A stretch of DNA of 64,000 nt from Methanoprimaticola sp047501175 (GTDB taxonomy: Archaea; Thermoplasmatota; Thermoplasmata; Methanomassiliicoccales; Methanomethylophilaceae): positions 62,001 through 126,000 of the forward strand of contig NZ_JBEQWH010000002.1 of the NCBI RefSeq assembly GCF_047501175.1. The letters run 5' to 3'. This document shows positions 31,448-39,560 of the stretch, one piece after another. Every line of letters starts with the position of its first letter. Within the stretch, counting starts at the first letter, position 1. The position numbers and the translations under genes are program-made. The notes under the pieces were generated by a model, which was not told the origin of the DNA, did no database searches, and saw nothing but the letters and a program-made list of their open reading frames with translations.

Positions 31448-32527
31448 TCAGGTCGACGCACCATCCTCGAGCAGGGAGTTGTACCTGCCGATGACCCTGT
31501 CACATAAAGACTGTGCAAGGTAGCTCAGGACGAGGGTTATCGCCAGGGAAGCGATCATCGGGAGATAGAACTCGTCTATGAGCCCGGGATAGAAGTAGTT
31601 GAACGTCGGATAATGCAGGAGGTAGAGCGGATACGACATCGTGCCTATGAATGCCAATATGTCCCTATGTCTGCCCGGACTCATCAAAAGCCCGCATATC
31701 GAGGCCAACAACAGCATCGTAGCCCCCTCATCCGCGAAATCGGAGGCCATCGAGACGATAACCATCAGGATCGATGCCATCGACATCACTGGAACCAGGT
31801 ATCTGCTCTTTATGGAGCAAACGGCCCATAGTATGATGCAGAATGCCATCCCTCCCACGGATGTAACCACAAAGTCCAAAGTGGATGATGATGACCTGGT
31901 CGTCAAGGCCAGGATTGCGAAACAGACGATTAGGATTCCCAGACCATGCCTCTCGAACAGTTGACGGACTCCCGCGGAATACTGGACCCAGATCACCCCT
32001 AGGACGAAGGATGCACCGGATGCGTAATAAAGCGGCGAGCCGAAGTAATCGGACATCAGGAACATGGCCGCCGTACAAGCTATCGTCAATGCTACGCTAC
32101 GGGTCCTCTCCGATCCCATGAAGCCTGTGAGGAAGAATATGATGTAGAACACCACGAGCTCCGCAACATACCAGTGGGGTGAGCCGAAGAACATCCTCTC
32201 GACATCCGGCAGTACATTGTCGGCACTCAGATGAACCACAGCCCATGCCAGGGATGAGACCAGCATTATGATCCAATATTGGATCATCAGCCCCATCACC
32301 CTCTTCTGAAGAAACGTCTTCAGATAGTTGGCCTTGTTCCTTCTGCTATACTCCAGGCCGAATCCCGACATGAAGAAGAAGCCTGCGACACAAAGATGTC
32401 CGATGTCCGGAAAACCGAATCCGAACGCCCATCCTGCATGAAAGAGGAATATTCCGAAGAACAGTATGGCGCGGAATATCAGTGTGTCCTGATAGGACAT
32501 CGTCGAGTCTTTGATCTGCAGATTCAT
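31448..32527 (-). CDS. Acyltransferase-3 family membrane protein
   Basis: A 359-residue membrane protein with about ten helices and the acyltransferase-3 (PF01757) pattern: the His in helix 1 (FLFHAGWAF), an early conserved GFFFMSGFGLEYSRR segment, PHWYVAELVVFY in the middle, and GTMSYPLYLLHYP near the end. Members O-acylate cell-surface sugars or other extracellular substrates. It has weaker codon bias and lower GC than its neighbours and borders the AT-rich region, hinting at acquisition. Proximity to the LuxE/LuxC operon may be coincidence. Confidence 0.85.
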   Translation of the reverse strand: MNLQIKDSTMSYQDTLIFRAILFFGIFLFHAGWAFGFGFPDIGHLCVAGFFFMSGFGLEYSRRNKANYLKTFLQKRVMGLMIQYWIIMLVSSLAWAVVHLSADNVLPDVERMFFGSPHWYVAELVVFYIIFFLTGFMGSERTRSVALTIACTAAMFLMSDYFGSPLYYASGASFVLGVIWVQYSAGVRQLFERHGLGILIVCFAILALTTRSSSSTLDFVVTSVGGMAFCIILWAVCSIKSRYLVPVMSMASILMVIVSMASDFADEGATMLLLASICGLLMSPGRHRDILAFIGTMSYPLYLLHYPTFNYFYPGLIDEFYLPMIASLAITLVLSYLAQSLCDRVIGRYNSLLEDGAST

Positions 32528-32595
32528 CTGTTTGCACTAAGTAGTTAAGACTATTAAACTACATCTAATAACCATCCATTATTATTTTATTATGT

Positions 32596-32615
32596 AAAGA
32601 TATTAACTAAATTAA
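32596..32615 (+). repeat. Dispersed 20-bp AT-rich element, copy b
   Basis: AAAGATATTAACTAAATTAA, preceded by TATGT and followed by TTATAGTA. The extended match to copies c and d covers about 30 bp. Confidence 0.65.
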
Positions 32616-32938
32616 TTATAGTATTGATAGATTCTATTGATTTTTGGGTATACACTGCAAAATTCTCAAATAATTCATTCGAAAACCCTACAATATCTAC
32701 ACGATCTCCAAAATGTTCAAAATACGCAAAAAATCTAGGGTAAATTGCCTCAAAACATCAAAATCAAGTGTATATTCGGGAGGCCGTCGTGGACAAAAAC
32801 ATGGTTAAAATCCATTATATTTTTGAAATTCCGTAAGAAAAACATCAATTTTCAAAAGTAATCGATATTTCCACTAGAAATCATGATTTTCTTCAATAAT
32901 TTTTAAAATATTCTATATACATTATAATTTAATTGAAT

Positions 32939-32958
32939 AAAGATATTAGCTAAATTAA
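32939..32958 (+). repeat. Dispersed 20-bp AT-rich element, copy c
   Basis: AAAGATATTAGCTAAATTAA, one mismatch to copy b; followed by TAATAGTA, again like copy b. Confidence 0.65.
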
Positions 32959-33018
32959 TAATAGTAGATTGCCTTAGATAGATATCAAACATCAATCATC
33001 GATAATAATATATTATGT

Positions 33019-33038
33019 AAAGTAATTAGCTAAATTAA
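33019..33038 (+). repeat. Dispersed 20-bp AT-rich element, copy d
   Basis: AAAGTAATTAGCTAAATTAA, preceded by TATTATGT exactly as copy b and lying 80 bp after copy c. Confidence 0.65.
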
Positions 33039-33226
33039 TTATAATATGTAGGAAATATACATCGTGTACGGTAAAAACTAATCAGAAGAACATTACTCTG
33101 GATTATGTCAATAATTTATTACAAAAATAATTATATGAAAATAATTTATGAAGATAAGCAATCAGCTTAAATTATAATGATATTATAAAATCAATGAACA
33201 ATTATAGAGATATGAGGTAAAAGAAC

Positions 33227-33247
33227 GGGCCGGAAGCGATCCGGCCC
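33227..33247 (-). terminator. Terminator of the coiled-coil protein gene
   Basis: Perfect 8-bp stem GGGCCGGA/TCCGGCCC with a 5-nt loop; on the minus strand it is followed by GTTCTTTTACC. Confidence 0.72.
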
Positions 33248-33260
33248 ATGTGTTCGAAGA

Positions 33261-34397
33261 TCAATCCCTGAGCGAGTCGCTCATGTACATCATCATACCC
33301 TGGAGGCTGTTCAGCACCTGAGCGTAGTTGTACTCGATAATGGACTCGTCCGGAGTCAGCATCTGCGTGTACTCCTCCTGATGCTTCGGATCGGGGGAAT
33401 CGGTCGCGATGCGCATTATCTCCTTGAAACCGGAGACCACACTGTCCGTGACGTCGAAGTCTATCTGGAGGATCGCGTCGCATATCGCGATGTCATCCTT
33501 CAGGAATTCGATGATGTCATCGCACACGTCCATGTCCATCTTCCCGTCCATGGCCGCCTCCACGATGGAATCGATCTTGGACTCCTTCATGTCCCTGACC
33601 CGACGCACGGAATCCATATTGCCGTTCGTGAGGAACTGCTGACCCATGGGTTCGACGGGATCCTCTTCGGCCTCCGCCTCTGGAACGACCTCGGGATCAG
33701 GATTGTTCCCGACGACCTCCTCGACGGGGTCCGCCACGGCATCTGCGGACGACTCCAGCTCAGATATCCTGGACATGGCCTCCTGATAGGCAGGCTCCAG
33801 GACGGACAGCTTCTCCTCGGCGAGCTGGAGGTCGGTCTTCAGTGATGCGATGCTGGACCTGAGCTCGTCCGCCTGTCTGCGGACCTCGTCCCTGTCGGAG
33901 GTCACCTCCCTCAGCTCGTCCTCCAGGGTGGCATTCTCGGTCCGGGAGTAGTCTAGCTGCTGGGTCAGCTGCTCCACCCTCGCACGGCAGCCCGAGAGCT
34001 CGTCCTTGAGCGAGGATATGGCATCGTCGGAGGAATTGTCGGGACGGAGGGATTCGACCGCGTCGGAGATCAGGCCGCGGACGTACTCCTCTATGTCCGG
34101 CTGATCAGGCACACCGATAGGGGCGGCCTTCATCGAGTTGAAGCGGTCCTCGTCTTCGCGCTCGGAAGGCGACAGCCTCTCCGCGTACTCCGGTGCATCG
34201 ATGGCATCCAACTCTATCTCGGCCTCGCCGAGGGTATCCAGGAGCGTATCGCACGCATCTATGTCATCCCCCAGGGAGACTATGATGTCTATGTACGTGT
34301 CGACGTTCCCGCTGTCGATCTTCGCCATCGAGGCGAATATCATGATCTCGTTCAGTTTTCTGTCCCTGACCCTGGCAACAAGATCTGCATCCCACAT
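33261..34397 (-). CDS. Coiled-coil protein with duplicated terminal domain
   Basis: A 378-residue acidic protein of unknown function. Residues ~105-215 form a long coiled coil (heptad-rich ELSGCRARVEQLTQQL onward), followed by an acidic Pro/Glu linker. The ends resemble each other: VRDRKLNEI...DIIVSLGDDIDACDTLL near residue 10 and VRDMKESKI...DIIEFLKDDIAICDAIL near residue 270, so one helical domain is duplicated around the coil. No membrane segment. A TATA-like GCTTAAATCC about 25 nt upstream of ATG 34397 lies within the end of the preceding gene. Confidence 0.75.
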   Translation of the reverse strand: MWDADLVARVRDRKLNEIMIFASMAKIDSGNVDTYIDIIVSLGDDIDACDTLLDTLGEAEIELDAIDAPEYAERLSPSEREDEDRFNSMKAAPIGVPDQPDIEEYVRGLISDAVESLRPDNSSDDAISSLKDELSGCRARVEQLTQQLDYSRTENATLEDELREVTSDRDEVRRQADELRSSIASLKTDLQLAEEKLSVLEPAYQEAMSRISELESSADAVADPVEEVVGNNPDPEVVPEAEAEEDPVEPMGQQFLTNGNMDSVRRVRDMKESKIDSIVEAAMDGKMDMDVCDDIIEFLKDDIAICDAILQIDFDVTDSVVSGFKEIMRIATDSPDPKHQEEYTQMLTPDESIIEYNYAQVLNSLQGMMMYMSDSLRD

Positions 34398-34422
34398 GCA
34401 TACCGCATGGGAAACGGAGGAT

Positions 34423-35223
34423 TTAAGCAGGATGCTTAATCGATGATGCGGATCGATGCGGACCGTCGGATATCTCCGAGGAACCGGGGAGTCTGGAGTT
34501 CATGATGCATCTGGCGTACATCATGGCGATGAACCTCCCGAGATCGGCACGGAACGCCTCCAGGTCCGCCCTCTCATCGGGTCCGAGGATGTCGAGGAAG
34601 ATACGGTCGAAGTCATGGGTGTCGACGGTACCTAGGGCATCGACCGCGGAGGAGATGTCCTCGCTCGTCACGCTCTTCAATCCGCTGATCCGGAGGAGTA
34701 TCGCACACTGGTTCCCCGTCGCGACGGCATAGTCCAGGGAATCGCCCAACACGTCCGGATCCTGGCCCATGCATCTGTCCACGATGGAGCGCATCGTGTG
34801 GCGCACGCTGCGGATGACTGCCACGTCCTCGGCGGTCGGCACCCATCCATCCGTGTCCGCGATGTCCGCCGCATGCCTGAGGAAAGGGTATTGGAACGCG
34901 AGCTCATCGGTCATCCACGTGAACTCCCCCTCATCCTCGGAATCCCTGTCCTTGAGGGATGCGAGATATCCGTCCATGAAGGAAGGCATGGGCTTGAGCC
35001 CCTCGTTCTCCAGGAACTCGAGTTCCGCGGAGATGTTCGACAGGTCGTTAGTGGCCAGCGAGAGCATGACCTTTGCGCGTGATATGTGCTTGACCAGCTC
35101 GGAGACGTATGACCTCCTGTCATCCTCGCTCATCCCCTTGTCAAACGTGGCGGTGGCCACTTCGATGCCCTTACGTATCAATATCCTGTTCAGGACCATA
35201 ATGTCACGGACGTCGAATATCAT
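34423..35223 (-). CDS. Hypothetical helical protein
   Basis: A 266-residue, largely alpha-helical acidic protein with no motif I recognise. Its start (MIFDVRDIMVLNRIL) has a VRD-containing helix faintly like the repeat in the downstream coiled-coil protein, and the two are adjacent on the same strand, 25 bp apart. ATG 35223 chosen; upstream is AT-rich promoter-like DNA (35230-35300) including GTAAACAGCTTAACT, a relative of the dispersed element. Confidence 0.65.
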   Translation of the reverse strand: MIFDVRDIMVLNRILIRKGIEVATATFDKGMSEDDRRSYVSELVKHISRAKVMLSLATNDLSNISAELEFLENEGLKPMPSFMDGYLASLKDRDSEDEGEFTWMTDELAFQYPFLRHAADIADTDGWVPTAEDVAVIRSVRHTMRSIVDRCMGQDPDVLGDSLDYAVATGNQCAILLRISGLKSVTSEDISSAVDALGTVDTHDFDRIFLDILGPDERADLEAFRADLGRFIAMMYARCIMNSRLPGSSEISDGPHRSASSIKHPA

Positions 35224-35404
35224 CTGAAGCACATCTTTAACTAATTTATGAAATATCTATATTCAATATATTAATAATGTAAACAGCTTAACTCACTTGA
35301 AATCGAACGATTCATCTCCGGAACATGACTGTCCAAGGCCACGATGACTGGAACGTGCGGGTCGTTCCCGTTCGTGCCACCGATGATATGCGACATCGAT
35401 GGCG

Positions 35405-37156
35405 TCACTCCGGATATTTCAATTTCAGTGTCATGCCGTCGATGGCGACCCCGGGGGACCTTTCGACCGTGATCGTATGCTCCGCGTCGAATCCGATCTC
35501 GTCCCCATCCGAGAGGATGGTGTCGTTCTGCAGAAGGTACCCTGCGACATTGTACAGGAAGTCCCTGAGCTCCATCGGCGTGCGGTCCCCGGTGACCTCC
35601 ATCTCATCCATCCCGAAGGTGGACATCCCTCTCGTGTAGACGGTGTAGCCCCCTTCCGAGCGCGAGATGCCGAACCACACCCAATCGTCCAGGGGGAGCT
35701 GTCCCTCGCGTATCTGATCGGCGGTCTCCAGGAACACCTCGGGTTTCACGACGGTCCCCTGGTAGTAGACCCCGATGGCATTGGGGAGCTTCGCGGCCGC
35801 GGCGACCATCTTCGTGTGGGTCAGGGCCGAGGGCACGGGAGTCATGCCGTGATTGATCAGTGCGACCATCAGATGGGACGTGTGCCTGCGGGTCGTCTCC
35901 ACGGCCTCGGGCCACATGTAGTTGTTGGCGGCGTTCTCCTCCGCCTCCCCGTCGGGGACCTTCGTCCTGAAGAGACTGTACGCGACCAGGTTGCCTTCGT
36001 TCTCGAACACCAGGTTGCCTTCGTCCTCCTTCTCCCTGCAGCGGACCCCCCAGTCGCTGGCGAGGTTGCCCTTGACCTCTTCGCAATCCCAGGAGTCCCC
36101 GGTCAGCAGGACGAACGCCACGAACGGGCCTCCCCTGTGCTCCATCTTCACCAGCTGGAGGTCGGGCCCGAACATCGCGTTGACGGGCTCCCCGCCACCG
36201 ATCGATCCGAAACTGAGCATCACGGACATGTCACGGGCTATGGTCAGCGCGTACAGGGGCATGTCCGGCGTCACATGGTCCAGGCCCGCACGGGCGGCCG
36301 ATTCCATCTCATGCACGGAGTCGAGGACCCTGACGATATCGGCAGCATCCAACTTGGAGAGGAACGCCTCGTTCATGGCGAGGGACACCAGGACCTGCCC
36401 GTTGCCGCCGTCCGTCATGAACGTGCAATAGGGGTGGTCGGGGATCCATCCGCTGGGATGGACGGCGGTCTTGATCCTCCTCAGGTTGGCACTGTCCGTG
36501 AATATGCCCATCACGGACTCCGCCCTGGAACGGACATCGTCATCGTCGTTCGTCAGGAACTCGTGGACTATGTCGTCACCGGGAGTGACGTACCTCTCGC
36601 CGTCGAATATACGGAACTCCGTCTGCTCGAGGGTGCGGGAGTTCTCGATGTCGTCGATGATCTCCAGGAACTCCGGGTCGTCCTCATGGATCTCGAGACC
36701 TTTGCGGGCGGCGGCGAGGGCACCCTTCCTGTCGCCGTAGTGGGACCTCATGCGTGCGAGCATCGCCCAGTTGGGCGTGTACATGGGCTCCTCCTCGACG
36801 CCGCGGGCGAAATAGTCGAAGGCCTTGCGGGGCTTCCCGGTGTACATCAGGGCCACGCCGTACCTGTAGAACCACGTCCCGCAATTCGACGACAGGTCCT
36901 CCACGCGGGAGAGCCAGTCGACCGTGGTGCAGTAGTGCTCGTAATCATCGATGTTGTTGCACGTGTAGGCGACCCAGAGTGCGAACTCCATGTCGTGCTG
37001 GACCTGTTTCTCCGTGAACCTTCCGTCCGCCATGCCCCTCGACATTATGCCGCCGAGGCATTCGAGCATAGCCTCGAAGTCGATGCTGTCGCCATTGGCG
37101 ATGGATTCTATCTCTCTGACTTCCTCATCACGGAGTATTCTCTCAGGCCCGCTCAT
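35405..37156 (-). CDS. TPR-like protein with C-terminal DUF4261 domain
   Basis: A 583-residue cytosolic protein. Residues ~60-180 are TPR-like helices (YGVALMYTGKPRKAFDYFARGV, then ARMRSHYGDRKGALAAARKGLEI). Residues ~330-583 match my recollection of DUF4261: HLMVALIN...ALTHTKMVAAAAKLPNAIGVYY, LPLDDWVWFGI, YTRGMSTFGMDEMEV and a last ID-G-MTLKLKY strand. Function unknown. On the same strand as the following TPR gene, 60 bp apart, so possibly an operon. Confidence 0.75.
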   Translation of the reverse strand: MSGPERILRDEEVREIESIANGDSIDFEAMLECLGGIMSRGMADGRFTEKQVQHDMEFALWVAYTCNNIDDYEHYCTTVDWLSRVEDLSSNCGTWFYRYGVALMYTGKPRKAFDYFARGVEEEPMYTPNWAMLARMRSHYGDRKGALAAARKGLEIHEDDPEFLEIIDDIENSRTLEQTEFRIFDGERYVTPGDDIVHEFLTNDDDDVRSRAESVMGIFTDSANLRRIKTAVHPSGWIPDHPYCTFMTDGGNGQVLVSLAMNEAFLSKLDAADIVRVLDSVHEMESAARAGLDHVTPDMPLYALTIARDMSVMLSFGSIGGGEPVNAMFGPDLQLVKMEHRGGPFVAFVLLTGDSWDCEEVKGNLASDWGVRCREKEDEGNLVFENEGNLVAYSLFRTKVPDGEAEENAANNYMWPEAVETTRRHTSHLMVALINHGMTPVPSALTHTKMVAAAAKLPNAIGVYYQGTVVKPEVFLETADQIREGQLPLDDWVWFGISRSEGGYTVYTRGMSTFGMDEMEVTGDRTPMELRDFLYNVAGYLLQNDTILSDGDEIGFDAEHTITVERSPGVAIDGMTLKLKYPE

Positions 37157-37216
37157 GCTCCCAGTGTATGCGGGGTCCTATTTTAGGGATTGGTCGTGGA
37201 TGTACTCCGGGGACGG

Positions 37217-38116
37217 TCATCGGAGCATGTCGTCCATCCCCGCGGCGCCCCTTCCGACGCCGATCTCCATGGCGCGGATGAGGTGCTTCTCGGCCTCCTC
37301 GACCCTTCCGGCCTTCATGAGGACACTGGCAAGGTCATGGTGCAGGGATATGAGCGGCTCCTGGTCCGGCAGGCCGTGGTTCTCCAGCAGGCCCTCCATG
37401 ACGTTCACCGCTACGGTCAGGTCCACGATCGCCATGTCATTGTCGCCGATGCTGGATTCGGAGTCGGCACGCATGACCAGGATCATCACCAGGGAGTCCG
37501 TATCCTCCAGGACCCCGCGCTCCATGAGGTCCGTGCCGACCTCGATGGCATCGGTGCACGACCGTATGGACGAATGTACGTCGTTGAGGGCATCGTATGC
37601 CTCGGCGGACAGGCCGTGGAGCTCCATCCTCCGGTTCTGGAACCACGGGTCCCGGGATTCCGTCATGGACAGCCCCTTCTCCACGAATACCCTGCAGTCC
37701 TCGGGGTGGCCGCAGTCTATGAGGTCCTCGGACGCGGTTATGCAGAGACGGACTATGGACCTCTGGTCGTAATGCCTGGACCCGGCATCGAGGCCGTCGA
37801 GCTTAGATGCCACGTGATAGTACTCCTCCACCGGGTCCCCGTCCTGGTCGAAGACGAGGGACGCCATGGCCGAATGGATCCTCACGTACGTTCCGGGATC
37901 CACCTCCGTACCTGACGACACCAGGTCATCGGCAAGCTCCGAAGCGGTCTCGAAGTCGTCGAGCGCCGAGGTACGGTACTCCATCATCGCCAGCACGCGA
38001 CCGCGGTTCACATAGGCCTCGAGCAGTTGCTCGAGGTCCTCCGACGCCTCGAGTTCGTGGACCCTGTCATTGAGCTCCCTCAGCGATTCTTCCAGATGAG
38101 CGTCCGCCTTCTCCAT
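37217..38116 (-). CDS. TPR-like helical protein
   Basis: A 299-residue protein starting MEKADAHLEESL, with a short coiled-coil N-terminus and several TPR-like units (YVNRGRVLAMMEYRTSALDDFETASEL; ASVLMKAGRVEEAEKHLIRAMEIG). The open frame extends far upstream, but that part is antisense to the kinase gene and is ignored. A minus-strand TATA-like TTCTTATACC lies about 25 nt before the ATG. Likely a protein-interaction scaffold. Confidence 0.75.
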   Translation of the reverse strand: MEKADAHLEESLRELNDRVHELEASEDLEQLLEAYVNRGRVLAMMEYRTSALDDFETASELADDLVSSGTEVDPGTYVRIHSAMASLVFDQDGDPVEEYYHVASKLDGLDAGSRHYDQRSIVRLCITASEDLIDCGHPEDCRVFVEKGLSMTESRDPWFQNRRMELHGLSAEAYDALNDVHSSIRSCTDAIEVGTDLMERGVLEDTDSLVMILVMRADSESSIGDNDMAIVDLTVAVNVMEGLLENHGLPDQEPLISLHHDLASVLMKAGRVEEAEKHLIRAMEIGVGRGAAGMDDMLR

Positions 38117-38212
38117 CACGGGATTATCCCGTCGCGACGGTATAAGAATTGTCTCTGTCACGCGACACCGCGACATCGCCATCTTAAGATATCTGATACC
38201 CATGGCGCGACC

Positions 38213-39559
38213 ATGAATCATGAAAGGATCCTGGCCATCCACGACATCTCGTGCGTCGGCAGATGCTCCCTGACCGTCGCACTGCCCATCATCTCGGCAG
38301 CAGGAATCGAATGCTCCGGGCTGCCCACCGCGGTCCTCTCCACGCACACTGGCGGATTCAAAGGATTCACATACAGGGACCTCACCGAGGACATGATCCC
38401 GATCGACGAGCACTGGAAGACCCTGGACATAAAGTTCGACGCGTTCTACACGGGATTCCTGGGATCGTTCGAGCAGATCGACATAGTCTCCAGACTGTTC
38501 GACGACCTGTCCGATGAGGACACGACGATATACGTGGACCCTGTGATGGCGGATGGCGGAAAACTGTACGCAGTGTTCGGGCCGGACTTCCCCGCTGGCA
38601 TGAGGAGGCTCTGCGAGAAGGCCGACGTCATTATGCCAAACCTGACCGAGCTCTGCCTGATGCTCGGCCTCGAATGGAGGGAGGGGCCGTACACCCGCGA
38701 GTACATCGGCTCCATGCTCGAGAAGGCGCGCGCCTTCGGTGCCAAGAGGATCGTCCTGACCGGCATAAGCTACGAGAAGGGCAGGCTCGGGGCCGTCTAC
38801 ATGGACTACGAGACCGGCGAGACCGGCGAGGTCATGAGGGACGAGATCCCCGGATACTACCACGGGACCGGGGACGTGTTCAGCTCCGCGCTGGTTGGGG
38901 CCTGCGAGAACGGGCTCTCCCTGAGGAACTCCGTCGAGGCGGCCGTCAACCTCACTGTCACCAGCATCGTACGCACGTACAACTCCGGGGAGGACATACG
39001 CTACGGGGTGAACTTCGAGGTCGGCCTCAAGGACTACATCGCGGAGATCGACGCGTCCCGCCCGGGCATCACAATGGAGCCGATACACGACGATGACGAC
39101 ATCAGGATAGTGTCGTCCGTCGCGCACAGCGTGTGGACCGAGGCATACGAGGGGATCGTCCCCGTCGAACAGACCCTCTACATGCTGGACAAGTATCAGA
39201 GCTACGAGGCCATATCCAAGGCCATCTCGGAAGGGTACACGTATCTGGCCATAAGGGACGGGTCCAGGATCGTCGGATTCTGCGCGTACGTCCCCGACGA
39301 GAAGGGGATGTTCCTGTCCAAGATCTACATCCTGAAGGACCACAGGCACAGGGGACTGTCCAGGAAGGCCCTCGGATACGTCGTCTCGGAGGCCAGGGAC
39401 CTCGGGAAGGACGTGGTCCACCTAACGGTCAACAGGGAGAACAGCCACTCGATCGAGATCTACAAGAAGCTCGGGTTCGTCATAACAGGATCCGTCGACA
39501 ATCCCATCGGGAAGGGATTCGTGATGAACGACTACCTGATGGAACTGAAGGTCCAGTGA
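38213..39559 (+). CDS. Pyridoxal/pyridoxamine kinase fused to GNAT acetyltransferase
   Basis: A 448-residue fusion. Residues 1-~285 are a ribokinase-fold PdxK/PdxY: ILAIHDISCVGRCSLTVALP at the start, STHTGGF, YVDPVMADGGKLY (~115), ITPN-type MPNLTEL (~142) and the anion-hole GTGDVFSSAL (~222) with the catalytic Asp. Residues ~295-448 are a GNAT domain with YILKDHRHRGLSRKALGYV and YKKLGF. The kinase makes PLP/PMP from salvaged vitamers; the acetyltransferase target is unknown. Confidence 0.88.
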   Translation: MNHERILAIHDISCVGRCSLTVALPIISAAGIECSGLPTAVLSTHTGGFKGFTYRDLTEDMIPIDEHWKTLDIKFDAFYTGFLGSFEQIDIVSRLFDDLSDEDTTIYVDPVMADGGKLYAVFGPDFPAGMRRLCEKADVIMPNLTELCLMLGLEWREGPYTREYIGSMLEKARAFGAKRIVLTGISYEKGRLGAVYMDYETGETGEVMRDEIPGYYHGTGDVFSSALVGACENGLSLRNSVEAAVNLTVTSIVRTYNSGEDIRYGVNFEVGLKDYIAEIDASRPGITMEPIHDDDDIRIVSSVAHSVWTEAYEGIVPVEQTLYMLDKYQSYEAISKAISEGYTYLAIRDGSRIVGFCAYVPDEKGMFLSKIYILKDHRHRGLSRKALGYVVSEARDLGKDVVHLTVNRENSHSIEIYKKLGFVITGSVDNPIGKGFVMNDYLMELKVQ

Positions 39560-39560
39560 G

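Larger units (their letters stand above)
32528..33226. other. AT-rich gene-free region
   Basis: About 0.7 kb, roughly three-quarters or more A+T in a ~60% GC window, with no ORF of protein-like composition in any frame. It contains three good copies of a 20-bp element, a degenerate one around 33155-33175, and an 8-bp inverted pair TATACACT/AGTGTATA (32649-32656, 32767-32774). One short GC-rich patch (GGGAGGCCGTCGTGG near 32780) stands out. Possibilities are a regulatory island, small RNA genes or decayed acquired DNA. Confidence 0.7.

Noticed and set aside
32590..33050. CRISPR array in the AT-rich region
   Set aside because: Only three good repeats, unequal spacing (343 and 80 bp), no palindromic repeat structure and no cas genes nearby.
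35399..37186. A ~595-codon plus-strand frame over the DUF4261 gene
   Set aside because: His/Arg/Val-rich shadow without domains; the minus-strand protein has TPR and DUF4261 patterns.
38117..39421. Upstream extension of the TPR gene at 37217-38116 (frame open to 39421)
   Set aside because: The extension lies antisense to the pyridoxal kinase-GNAT fusion and is not protein-like; MEKADAH at 38116 has promoter support.
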